Shown piece after piece: positions 16,427-23,480 of a stretch of 23,480 nucleotides of DNA. Made by a program: the position numbers and the translations under genes. The stretch spans positions 1-23,480 of the forward strand of contig CAZFER010000088.1 of the NCBI GenBank assembly GCA_964517495.1, written 5' to 3'. Under the pieces are notes generated by a model. It had not been told where the DNA came from. It saw only the letters and a list, made by a program, of their open reading frames with translations, and ran no database searches. Source of the DNA: CAZFER01 sp964517495. Lineage in GTDB: Bacteria; Hinthialibacterota; Hinthialibacteria; Hinthialibacterales; Hinthialibacteraceae. Each line of letters starts with the position of its first letter. The first letter of the stretch is position 1.

Positions 16427-18628
16427 TTAATTGTGATTTGAACGATTTTTTTCTCCCTCCCGAATTTTTTGTTTTATCCGGGTTTGAAACTCTTCCGTAA
16501 ATTCATATGGATGCTCGGGACCATGTTTTAACGCTTTTTTCCAAAAAGAAACAGCCGTTTGCACTTTCCCAACCCGCGCATAGGCATCCCCCAAATGATC
16601 CAGGATTACAGGATGATTTTTATTTAGGGATGAGGCTTTTTCAAGATGCTCGATGGCGGCGTCATTTTTTCCTAAACGATAATAAACCCATCCCAGGCTG
16701 TCAATAATGTTACCGTCGTTGGGATTTAAACGAAGGGCTTTTTCTATCAATGAAAGGGCCTCATCCAGCCGAACATTCCGGTCAGCATAAGTATAGCCTA
16801 AATAATTATAAAATTCTGCTTCTTGCGGATAACGCTCCATCCCTTTTTTCATTAAGCGTTCAATATCTGCCAATCGATTCAATTTTTCATAGACCATTGC
16901 GGCTTGAAACAACAAATCTTTGTAAAGATTGAAGTTATTCTCTGATAAATCAAGCAATTCATCATAATATGATTCCGCTTTCACCCAATCTTTTTCTTCA
17001 ACATAGGCGCTCGCTAAAGCATGTAATATGGAAATGTTTTCTGTTTCAGCCTCATGGCTGGCTATCAAACCATGAATGAATGATTCAGAAGTCCCCATTT
17101 CCTTCATGGCTTTTCGGACAGAGTACCAGGCAAGATACTCCTTGGCGATCTCTTTGGCGAGGCGTAGATTTCCTTCATTCTGCGCTTGTTCAAGCATGGT
17201 ACTAATGGCGTTCAGTTTATCCTTCAGCAAGGATTTTAATACAAGATGATTATCCCCATTACTCTGATTTTCTTCTTTATTTTTGAGGTAAAAATCCAAA
17301 TAATTGGCCCGCGCAAATAAAATATCAGGAGAACGGCCCAAGCGTTTCTCAGCCTGTTTCAAGTATGTTTCAAAACGATCAAGCAGTTTAAAAGAAGAAA
17401 GGTTCTCGAGGGCATAGGTCTGCGACAAATCTTCTATAAACAACCGAATATCAGACACAGATTCCTGTTCAATCGCTTTTGCCAGAGCATCCAAGTAATT
17501 CGTATAGGCTTGCTCGTCACGATCCAATGCATGGAGAATATCCTTTTTTAGAGATTGAACTTGATGATTGTAAGGCCTCTTTTCTGCAACCGTCTTCACT
17601 TTTTCCAATGCTTTTTCGTAAAGCCCACGCTTAATATATAGATTTGCCAGAGTCTTACGGTGTTCCAACTCATCCGGTTCGAGTTTAATAATACGTTCAT
17701 ATTGGTGGGTTGCTTCTTGCCAAGAGCTGCGAATACTATACAAACGCCCCAATCTTTCACGAATCCGCAACTCTCTCTCTGGTTCTGAGACATTGTTCAA
17801 TGCACTCAGGTAGGCTTCAATCGCTTCATCAACACGCCCCTGCCGTTCATATAATCCCCCCATATAAACATACACTTCAGGAAAACGGGATGTTTGAGCT
17901 GCTATTATCTTATATTCTTCCAGAGCATCATCAAAACGATTCAACCGGTTATACAAATAAGCAATAGTGAATCGATAGAATTCCTCGCGTGCACTGTCTA
18001 ACTTCATCATTCTGCGATAAAGTGCGATCGCCTTATTGAATTGATTTAATTTGCGGTACAATTCAACCAACTCACGCATGGTTTGCATCGAGTCAGGATC
18101 CAATGTTAAAATGGTTTCATATTGCTCAATCGCCTTATCCCATCGCTTCTGAATCGTGTAGGCTTCCCCCAAAACCCGATAGGCCTCAATCTCCGCAGTG
18201 CTATTCTCAATCGCTTTTTTTGCAAATTGAATCGCTTCACCCACTTTTCCACTTTTCAACAATGAATAACCAGTCATCGCTCCCAAATAAGCGGAATCAG
18301 GGAAAGCATCGTAGGCTTTCGCATATTTTTCGCCGGCTGCCTCATAACGCTCTTTAGCTTCTAAAAAAGACCCTTGCATCACCAACATATAGAGAGATTC
18401 GCGTTCGGATTGAGATAGTTTAGAAGGAGTGTTATTTTTGATTGATTCCTGATCAGCCCCTTTGGCTGACGATTTCTGGGAGGAGGTTTCGCCGGACAAG
18501 TCCGAGTCAAGCGTTTTACCGATATCTTGCTCATGGGGACTCTGTGAAGCCTGGCGTTGTTCCGGACTTGCACATCCCCCCCAGACTATCAAACCAAATA
18601 GAAGGCCGTAAAAAAGGGACCGTTTCAT
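16427..18628 (-). CDS. TPR-repeat lipoprotein
   Basis: Protein of 733 residues from the ATG at 18628; a GTG six codons earlier (18646) is an alternative that would spoil the signal peptide. It begins with MKRSLFYGLLFGLIVWGGCAS, a lipoprotein-type signal with Cys after GG, although Trp at -3 is unusual in a lipobox. A Ser/Gln-rich low-complexity stretch follows. Then come two blocks of tetratricopeptide repeats, at about 95-365 and 525-715, with canonical units such as YRVLGEAYTIQKRWDKAIEQ and IDSLGWVYYRLGKNDAAIEH. A helical linker lies between the blocks. TPR arrays bind proteins; the partner is unknown, but an envelope scaffold role fits. It sits between HIT (103 bases upstream) and yqeK (19 bases downstream). 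Confidence 0.82.
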   Translation of the reverse strand: MKRSLFYGLLFGLIVWGGCASPEQRQASQSPHEQDIGKTLDSDLSGETSSQKSSAKGADQESIKNNTPSKLSQSERESLYMLVMQGSFLEAKERYEAAGEKYAKAYDAFPDSAYLGAMTGYSLLKSGKVGEAIQFAKKAIENSTAEIEAYRVLGEAYTIQKRWDKAIEQYETILTLDPDSMQTMRELVELYRKLNQFNKAIALYRRMMKLDSAREEFYRFTIAYLYNRLNRFDDALEEYKIIAAQTSRFPEVYVYMGGLYERQGRVDEAIEAYLSALNNVSEPERELRIRERLGRLYSIRSSWQEATHQYERIIKLEPDELEHRKTLANLYIKRGLYEKALEKVKTVAEKRPYNHQVQSLKKDILHALDRDEQAYTNYLDALAKAIEQESVSDIRLFIEDLSQTYALENLSSFKLLDRFETYLKQAEKRLGRSPDILFARANYLDFYLKNKEENQSNGDNHLVLKSLLKDKLNAISTMLEQAQNEGNLRLAKEIAKEYLAWYSVRKAMKEMGTSESFIHGLIASHEAETENISILHALASAYVEEKDWVKAESYYDELLDLSENNFNLYKDLLFQAAMVYEKLNRLADIERLMKKGMERYPQEAEFYNYLGYTYADRNVRLDEALSLIEKALRLNPNDGNIIDSLGWVYYRLGKNDAAIEHLEKASSLNKNHPVILDHLGDAYARVGKVQTAVSFWKKALKHGPEHPYEFTEEFQTRIKQKIREGEKNRSNHN

Positions 18629-18731
18629 AGTGTTGATCAAATCCACTCATATGATTCAGGTTTATTTATGATCATCAAATGATTATAGTACCTGATAGGA
18701 AACTGACAAAGTGAGTTGGATTCGATAACCC

Positions 18732-19085
18732 TTAACCGGGAGGCCACCGCATAAAACGGCCACCGAGTAAATGCATATGAAGATGATACACTGTCTGCCC
18801 GCCATTATCCCCCGAGTTAATGACCAGACGATATCCTTCTTCATAAATGCCGTTTTTTTGGGCAATTGCTTTGGCGGCGGTTACCATTTGGGGGAGCAAG
18901 TTCAAATCATCCCCATCAAGATCACCGACTTTTTCCACATGTTTTCTTGGAATCACCAAATAATGAACCGGCGCGTGGGGATTAATATCCTTAAAAGCCA
19001 CCACCTGATCATCTTCATATTCCAACGTGGTTGGTATTTCACCAGCGGCAATTTTACAAAAAATACAATCTTTGCTTTCAGCCAT
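18732..19085 (-). CDS. HIT family protein (HINT-type nucleotide phosphoramidase/hydrolase)
   Basis: Small cytoplasmic nucleotide-binding protein of 117 residues, the usual size for bacterial HinT. It has CIFCKIAAGEIP near the start, the middle NPHAPVHYLVIPRKH segment and the C-terminal active site GQTVYHLHMHLLGG with the HxHxH histidine triad. The ATG at 19085 is preceded by AGGTGA nine bases upstream. It is divergent from the prepilin peptidase gene across 210 bases and is the first gene of the leftward run. Substrate in vivo is not shown by the sequence; HinT proteins typically hydrolyse AMP-lysine type phosphoramidates. Confidence 0.92.
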   Translation of the reverse strand: MAESKDCIFCKIAAGEIPTTLEYEDDQVVAFKDINPHAPVHYLVIPRKHVEKVGDLDGDDLNLLPQMVTAAKAIAQKNGIYEEGYRLVINSGDNGGQTVYHLHMHLLGGRFMRWPPG

Positions 19086-19243
19086 AAAATCATCACCTAC
19101 TATTAATTATTGGCTTGTTTAAATCTGAATACAATAAATTGTTACCTTATCTCCTACAGTCCGTCTAGTGTTTATAGGCAATTATCATTAAAATCACATT
19201 TTATCATTAACAAGCAGGATATTGTAATCCACCAACAAAAGAA

Positions 19244-19260
19244 CCGCTTCACATAAGCGG
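19244..19260. repeat. Short hairpin in the prepilin peptidase leader
   Basis: CCGCTT (19244-19249) and AAGCGG (19255-19260) form a 6-bp stem with a 5-base loop, ending 35 bases before the ATG at 19296. On the minus strand it is followed by TTCTTTTG, giving a weak terminator look. Operator or leader role is only a guess. Confidence 0.3.
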
Positions 19261-19295
19261 GAATTCGCTTCCAAAATAGCGATAAGAGATTTTAA

Positions 19296-20114
19296 ATGTT
19301 TGAAGATATCCCCAATGGCTTACTTACCGTATGTGCGGGTGTATTGGGAGCGGCATGCGGGAGTTTTTTTCACGTCTGCGTATGGCGCATTCCCCACGAA
19401 CAATCCATTGTCACTCCTGGCTCACATTGCCCCCACTGTGGCAATAAAATATGTTGGTACGATAATATCCCATTACTATCCTACCTTTGGCTAAAAGCAG
19501 CCTGCCGATATTGCAAGGCTTCCATCCCCATACGATATCCCATCTATGAGATGATGACAGCCCTTTTATTTATGGGGATTGTTCATCATTTTCAAGTCAC
19601 ACCAACAGCATTTTTATACCTGTTTTTTACCTCTATCCTTATTATTTCCAATGGGATCGATTGGGATCACCAATATATTCCCGATATCTTTTCACTTCCC
19701 ATGATCCCCCTTTCCCTTGTTTTTGCTTTTTTAGCCCAATGGTTCAATCTCTTTCCCCAGGCTTTGGTTCAAAATATTTATCAGGCATTCATTGGTATCC
19801 TGGCTGGAGGGGGTGTTATTTGGAGCATACGAACGGTTGGATCATGGTGGTTTCAACAAGAAGCCATGGGATTTGGTGATGTCAAATTAATGGCCTACCT
19901 GGGGGGATTTCTAGGCTGGGAAAAAGCCCTGCTTTGCATTTTCCTGGCTGCGTTTTTAGGGACAATTGTTGGCTTGAGCATGAAAATCGCTGGAAAGATC
20001 GAAAAATATGGCCATATCCCTTTTGGCCCCTATTTGGCCGCTGGAGCCTATATCTGCCTGCTTTATGGCCAGGAAATCATAAACTGGTATCTCAATCCTA
20101 TTTACGTTTATTAG
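19296..20114 (+). CDS. pilD: Type IV prepilin peptidase / N-methyltransferase (A24 family)
   Basis: Inner-membrane aspartic protease that cleaves leader peptides of type IV pilins or type II secretion pseudopilins. The 272 residues show the full-length bifunctional form. The N-terminal methyltransferase domain has two Cys pairs, CPHC (45-48) and CRYC (70-73), around NIPLLSYLWLKAACR. Several membrane helices follow, with the two aspartate motifs GIDWDHQYIPD (120-130) and GFGDVKLMAYLGG (192-204, Asp195). No pilin or secretion genes are adjacent, so the pathway (pili versus type II secretion) is not decided here. Confidence 0.92.
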   Translation: MFEDIPNGLLTVCAGVLGAACGSFFHVCVWRIPHEQSIVTPGSHCPHCGNKICWYDNIPLLSYLWLKAACRYCKASIPIRYPIYEMMTALLFMGIVHHFQVTPTAFLYLFFTSILIISNGIDWDHQYIPDIFSLPMIPLSLVFAFLAQWFNLFPQALVQNIYQAFIGILAGGGVIWSIRTVGSWWFQQEAMGFGDVKLMAYLGGFLGWEKALLCIFLAAFLGTIVGLSMKIAGKIEKYGHIPFGPYLAAGAYICLLYGQEIINWYLNPIYVY

Positions 20115-20321
20115 GATTCCAGGTTTTTAAACAATATTTTCCTCTTCTCCTTCATCTTGCTTAATAAATTGCTAGGATAATGCAACGATTTAATTAATAC
20201 GTTCGATTCTATTGTCAAAGAACGATAGCATAATTTCCCTTTTTTTGAGTATAAATTGAATAAAATGAACACCTTTTGTTATTGCTTTGCAATTTTTCAA
20301 TTAAAGGAGTGATTTGGCTTG

Positions 20322-20504
20322 ATGAGTATTCATGCATTTAGGTTTCTTAATTATCACTATATAGTTGATTTTGATGAAATTATATGCATATAATTATTGA
20401 ATCTTATTCTTTTTTATCGACTTTTTGCCGATAAAGGGTATGAGATCACAGGTTATGATGATAGTATTAGACGTTATTTAAAGGTAGATATCAAAAGTCG
20501 TTAG
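20322..20504 (+). pseudogene. Decayed NAD-dependent epimerase-like fragment
   Basis: A good ribosome site (AAAGGAG, 20303-20309) precedes TTG/ATG at 20319/20322. That frame gives 23 codons, a TAA at 20391, then continues in the same frame to a stop at 20502. The second part reads RLFADKGYEITGYDDSIRR, which resembles the first Rossmann beta-alpha-beta unit of CDP-paratose 2-epimerase-type sugar epimerases (RFFADKGYEVTGIDNDMRRYFFG in my memory of the family). The rest of the enzyme is missing. The whole gap 20115-20705 is AT-rich and holds no intact gene. The match is short, so this could be chance. Confidence 0.4.
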
Positions 20505-20705
20505 TTTTAAAGTATTTGAAAAATATTTTGATAATGATTATTTTGATCTGCTTTTTTAAATGTGAATTGTGTTGTATTTTGGGGCAAAGGAATTGCATTG
20601 TTGAGAGAGGCTTAAATAAACGAATCAGAATCGTAGTCTCTATGAATCAAGCGGAATATAATTTCCGGTTTAATAAAGGTGAAAAAATCAGGGGGTTGAC
20701 CATCT

Positions 20706-21521
20706 ATGAATAAAGTGGTGGTAACCGCAAAGGGGGCTTCTTCTGCTCTCCAAGTTACAGGTCAGGATAGCGAAACTTTCATCCACCCACTTAGTGTACT
20801 CGATCCAAGCGTACGCCTTGGGGATGGGGTTGTTATACATGCCAATGTTGTTATCGAACGTGGTGTGCGTATCGCTTCCGGAACTATAATCCATACAGGT
20901 TGTTACATCGGTGAGGATTGCACCATTGGTGAAGATACCGTATTGCATGCGTCTGTGGTTTTACGTGAAAAAACCCAGGTCGGCAGCCGGGTCGTTATAC
21001 AAGGGGGTGTTGTCATCGGTAGCGATGGTTTTGGATATGCCAAGGAAAAAAATGGCATGCACTGTAAAGTCCCTCAAGTCGGTTACGTTGTAATTGAAGA
21101 TGATGTTCATATCGGTGCCAATTCAACCATAGACCGTGCGACCTTAGGGGCCACCATCATTGGCAAAGGTGCGCATATCGGTAATTTGGTCCAAGTTGGC
21201 CACAACGTCACCATTGGAGAAGAATCCCAGGTGGGGAATGGGGTTGGAATTTGTGGCAGTTGCAAAATCGGCTCGACCGTCAACATCGGACATGGTGTCG
21301 GTATGGTCGGCCATATCCGTATTGGTGATGGTGCCAATGTCCAAAATGGAGCCGGCGTGAGTAAAGATGTCAATGACAAGTCGGAAATCAGCGGCTCTCC
21401 CGCCATGGAGAAAGAGATCCATCAAAAATATCAAAACTTTTTGGCTCAACTTCCGGATTATTTAGCCCGTCTTAAAACCCTTGAGGAAAAAATCGATGGT
21501 AAAAGCGAGGATGAAGGTTAA
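20706..21521 (+). CDS. LpxD-like UDP-acylglucosamine N-acyltransferase lacking the N-terminal domain
   Basis: Left-handed beta-helix acyltransferase of 271 residues built of hexapeptide repeats, e.g. VVIERGVRIASGTIIHTG and IGEDCTIGEDTVLH. LpxD-specific motifs are GSDGFGYA (105-112), the IGANSTIDRATLG segment (about 136-148) and VGHNV with His166, the expected catalytic His. Normal LpxD is about 340 residues and has an N-terminal uridine-binding domain of about 100 residues; here only about 25 residues precede the first repeat. The C-terminal helix (LARLKTLEEKID) fits the trimeric form. The ATG is preceded by AGGGGG about ten bases upstream. It may be a true lipid A enzyme with a divergent substrate or an LpxD paralogue acting on another nucleotide sugar. 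No other lpx gene is in the window. Confidence 0.8.
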   Translation: MNKVVVTAKGASSALQVTGQDSETFIHPLSVLDPSVRLGDGVVIHANVVIERGVRIASGTIIHTGCYIGEDCTIGEDTVLHASVVLREKTQVGSRVVIQGGVVIGSDGFGYAKEKNGMHCKVPQVGYVVIEDDVHIGANSTIDRATLGATIIGKGAHIGNLVQVGHNVTIGEESQVGNGVGICGSCKIGSTVNIGHGVGMVGHIRIGDGANVQNGAGVSKDVNDKSEISGSPAMEKEIHQKYQNFLAQLPDYLARLKTLEEKIDGKSEDEG

Positions 21522-21539
21522 ATAGATGTGAAGTTTTCT

Positions 21540-21725
21540 TTATTCTAAATCGCCTTCCTCTATCATTTCACAGACGCTAATCAAATCCGATTTAGTTTGT
21601 GCCCTCAAGGAGTGCATGCTATTGTTTATCTCTTTGTAACTTAAATTGATTTTTTGAGTGGCTTTTTCTACGGGTACCAACATTGCCTTAAGAATCCCAT
21701 GTTTAATAATTGTGATTTGCTCAGC
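21540..21725 (-). pseudogene. Phd/YefM-type antitoxin remnant
   Basis: Minus-strand stop-to-stop frame of 61 residues. It reads ITIIKHGILKAMLVPVE near its left (N-terminal) end, closely like the core of Phd/YefM antitoxins (typical pattern: hydrophobic-ITRHGKPVAVLVPVE). A longer helical tail ends EMIEEGDLE. The normal N-terminus of about 20-25 residues is missing: an in-frame stop stands just before it at 21726-21728, and the next ATG lies inside the conserved core. No toxin gene adjoins it. Probably a 5'-truncated relic, lying back to back with brnA. Confidence 0.5.
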
Positions 21726-21759
21726 TTAAGAAAAGCAAATAAGAGAAGGGTCGAACGTT

Positions 21760-22083
21760 ATGAAAAAGAAAACGAACATACCCAATGATCAAGAGAACAC
21801 CAGGATTAATTACGGGATAACGCAAGATGAAGACAATCCAGAATGGTCTGAAGAAGATTTTGCTCGATCAAATCGTGCCCAGGATGTTTTACCAGAGATT
21901 CTAGGACATCAAAATGCTGACTATCTTTTAAAAAAAAAGCCAGGCCGTCCTCCAATTGATAATCCCAAAAAGCGAATCACCGTACGGTTGGATGCCGATG
22001 TGGTTGAATGGATTAAAGAGCAAGGTCCGGGTTACCAAACTCGCATCAATACAATTCTTCGCAATGCAATGGAACAACAATAA
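21760..22083 (+). CDS. brnA: BrnA-family antitoxin (orphan)
   Basis: Small DNA-binding antitoxin of 107 residues. It has the BrnA layout: an acidic N-terminal half with NPEWSEEDFARSNRAQDVLPEI (here broken as NPEWSEEDFARS and AQDVLPEI), a basic linker with GRPP, and a ribbon-helix-helix C-terminus (RITVRLDADVVEWI, then GPGYQTRINTILR). AGAAGGG about nine bases before the ATG supports the start. In the known system brnT, the ribonuclease toxin, lies directly upstream; here the 238 bases upstream contain only a minus-strand Phd-like relic and no BrnT-like frame. It is therefore an orphan antitoxin or one working with a distant toxin. Confidence 0.85.
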   Translation: MKKKTNIPNDQENTRINYGITQDEDNPEWSEEDFARSNRAQDVLPEILGHQNADYLLKKKPGRPPIDNPKKRITVRLDADVVEWIKEQGPGYQTRINTILRNAMEQQ

Positions 22084-22092
22084 TTTGAATAT

Positions 22093-22119
22093 AAAAAAAC
22101 ATCCCCAAAAAGGGGATGT
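22093..22119 (-). terminator. Rho-independent terminator (best on minus strand, possibly bidirectional)
   Basis: ACATCCCC (22099-22106) and GGGGATGT (22112-22119) form a perfect 8-bp stem with a 5-base A loop. Read on the minus strand it is followed by a run of six T. On the plus strand the run after the stem is only CATGTTT. It starts 10 bases after the brnA stop and can serve the convergent hydrolase transcript too. Confidence 0.75.
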
Positions 22120-22179
22120 CATGTTTAAGTAGTTTATATTCCTCAGCACATTTACTTACTATCTATAAACGGATTCAAA

Positions 22180-22340
22180 TTACTCCTCCATCTTTTCAAT
22201 TTCAAGAATCTCCACTTTTCGCGTTTCTTCTGAAAAGGTGATTCCGAAATTTTCTTCAAACCATGTTTTGCCCAGCTCGATCCCTTCCGGACCATCCCAA
22301 AAACTTTAGCGGCATTTGCCGCCACGCCGCACCTACAATT
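22180..22340 (-). pseudogene. Unrecognised gene remnant downstream of the serine hydrolase
   Basis: A minus-strand frame of 41 residues (22180-22305) looks like a natural protein C-terminus: GPEGIELGKTWFEENFG, then ETRKVEILEIEKMEE and a stop. It has no start codon, because an in-frame stop stands at 22306-22308. The neighbouring frame just upstream reads GVAANAAK up to a T-rich run at about 22300-22307, so a frameshift there could have split an older gene. A small hairpin (22309-22322, GCGGC/GCCGC) lies at the junction. I do not recognise the family. Chance is possible at this length. Confidence 0.35.
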
Positions 22341-22341
22341 C

Positions 22342-23478
22342 TTAATCAATAACCTGCCATCCAAGGCGGTCCATATCATGCCATAAGGTGCTTTCCTTAT
22401 CACCTGATTTGTCGCGAGTGTTAATCAGAATAGCCCAATAATATCCATTTCGAGCACGGACACAAATTGACAGGGTTCCTGGAATTGAACCACTATGGAA
22501 CCAATTAATATTGTTATAAATATCAATGCTGATAGGTTCTTTCCATCCCCTAATTGCCCAACCTTTGGCATATCTCAAATTGATAGGAGATGGAGTAACC
22601 ATAAATTCGACTTTAGGTTTTTCAAGGATACATGGTTTCGTATTAAAACAATCCGTGTTTGAAACAAATTTAACCAGATCTTCTGCCGTGGCGATCCATC
22701 CCCCATGCGAGTCCATCCTGCTGACATTCATGCCATATGGATTTTCGCCTTTCCTGCCATAATAAATCACTTCGTTTGGAAGGCGATCCTTGCGGGTATT
22801 GCCGGCAATTTCCATGCTATTTATTCCACAAGGTTTCAAAATATGTTCTTTCACATAATCAGCGTATGTTTGCTGAGTCAATTTTTCGATAATCCGTCCC
22901 AAAACACAATAGCCAAAATTAGAATACGCATAGTGCGTCCCGGGTTCATGTTCCAATGGCCGTTCATCAAGCACCCATGTGATCAATTTCTTGTGACCGT
23001 ATGATTTATGCTGGAACATGGGATCATTGCTTTTATTACTCCAACCCCCGGCCGTGTGAGTTAAAAGCTGTTGAACCGTTATTCCGGCATGCTGACCCTC
23101 AAACTGTGGTATTCCAAATTCATTTTCAAGAAGACCATCTTCACCAAACACACTATCACTCGGGTGCAGTTTTTCCTCTTGATATAATTTCATAATCGCG
23201 GCAGAAGTAATCGGTTTGGAAATACTGGCGATACGAAAAAGGCTGGTTTTCGTCACTTTTTCTTTTATTTTTTTGTTGGCATATCCATAGCCCTTGGCGA
23301 CAATCTTTTCTCCACTGCGCAAGACAGCAATAGACAGACCCGGCACATCATGTTTTGACATGAAGGCTTCGATGCGTTTATCATCTTCATCCGATAAAGA
23401 GAAATTCGATGAGGAGGTTTCCTTGGCAATAAACAAACATAATAAACAAACGACAGAAAACCAAATCCGGTTTTTCAA
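22342..23478 (-). CDS. Serine hydrolase, class C beta-lactamase / penicillin-binding-protein-like (5' end at window edge)
   Basis: Exported serine hydrolase of the beta-lactamase family (PF00144 type), 378 residues as read. It has a hydrophobic signal sequence (about 5-18), the catalytic SISK (Ser85-Lys88), the second motif YSN (185-187) and the third motif HSG (328-330) in place of KTG, as usual for esterase-like and D-aminopeptidase-like members. GYGYANKK, LLTHTAGG and HEPGTHYAYSNFGYCVLG are family hallmarks. The first codon here is a TTG two bases from the window end, so the true start may lie outside. Real beta-lactamase activity is not implied: most such proteins are peptidases, esterases or cell-wall enzymes. 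Confidence 0.88.
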   Translation of the reverse strand: MKNRIWFSVVCLLCLFIAKETSSSNFSLSDEDDKRIEAFMSKHDVPGLSIAVLRSGEKIVAKGYGYANKKIKEKVTKTSLFRIASISKPITSAAIMKLYQEEKLHPSDSVFGEDGLLENEFGIPQFEGQHAGITVQQLLTHTAGGWSNKSNDPMFQHKSYGHKKLITWVLDERPLEHEPGTHYAYSNFGYCVLGRIIEKLTQQTYADYVKEHILKPCGINSMEIAGNTRKDRLPNEVIYYGRKGENPYGMNVSRMDSHGGWIATAEDLVKFVSNTDCFNTKPCILEKPKVEFMVTPSPINLRYAKGWAIRGWKEPISIDIYNNINWFHSGSIPGTLSICVRARNGYYWAILINTRDKSGDKESTLWHDMDRLGWQVID

Positions 23479-23480
23479 TT

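Noticed and set aside
20516..20713. 65-residue hydrophobic frame before the LpxD-like gene
   Set aside because: It starts at a TTG without a ribosome site, is AT-driven and overlaps the start of the next gene.

Overview
The window looks like the chromosome of a diderm (Gram-negative-type) bacterium from an under-sampled lineage. Outer-membrane traits are a porin of the OprO/OprP type, an LpxD-like lipid A acyltransferase and a TPR lipoprotein. They sit beside RNase Y and the bacillithiol enzyme BshC, and beside a giant cyclase/kinase/WD40 protein of a type best known from Planctomycetes and other environmental phyla. I cannot name the phylum from the sequence alone. Coding DNA is of moderate GC; the gaps between genes are clearly AT-rich.

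Layout. (1) 1-2276: a palindromic repeat cut by the window edge, then a leftward porin/DUF4956 pair. (2) 2507-5508: divergent rlmI (23S rRNA methyltransferase) and bshC. (3) 5634-11414: one 1926-residue gene with a class III nucleotide cyclase domain, a Ser/Thr kinase, one membrane helix and about 27 WD40-like units. (4) 11415-11886: a gene-free gap between convergent genes, filled with palindromes, including a second copy of the left-edge repeat. (5) 11887-19085: a leftward housekeeping run (HIT, TPR lipoprotein, YqeK, small membrane protein, NnrE/NnrD, RNase Y). (6) 19296-21521: prepilin peptidase and an LpxD-like gene, separated by about 590 bases holding a decayed epimerase-like fragment. 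(7) 21522-22341: apparent toxin-antitoxin debris, with a Phd-like remnant on the minus strand, an orphan BrnA antitoxin on the plus strand, a terminator and another gene remnant. (8) 22342-23478: a serine beta-lactamase-like hydrolase whose 5' end is at the window edge.

How the genes work together. Most of the window is independent housekeeping: rRNA modification, thiol synthesis, mRNA decay, repair of damaged NAD(P)H, Ap4A hydrolysis and pilin processing. The standout is the cyclase-kinase-propeller protein. It probably holds its two catalytic domains in the cytoplasm and a very large propeller array across the inner membrane. Its general architecture is of a known broad type, so the novelty lies in details: substituted cyclase residues, an acidic insert inside the propellers and recent-looking internal duplication. 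The other points of interest are the dispersed palindromic repeat at gene 3' ends and the graveyard at 20.1-22.3 kb.
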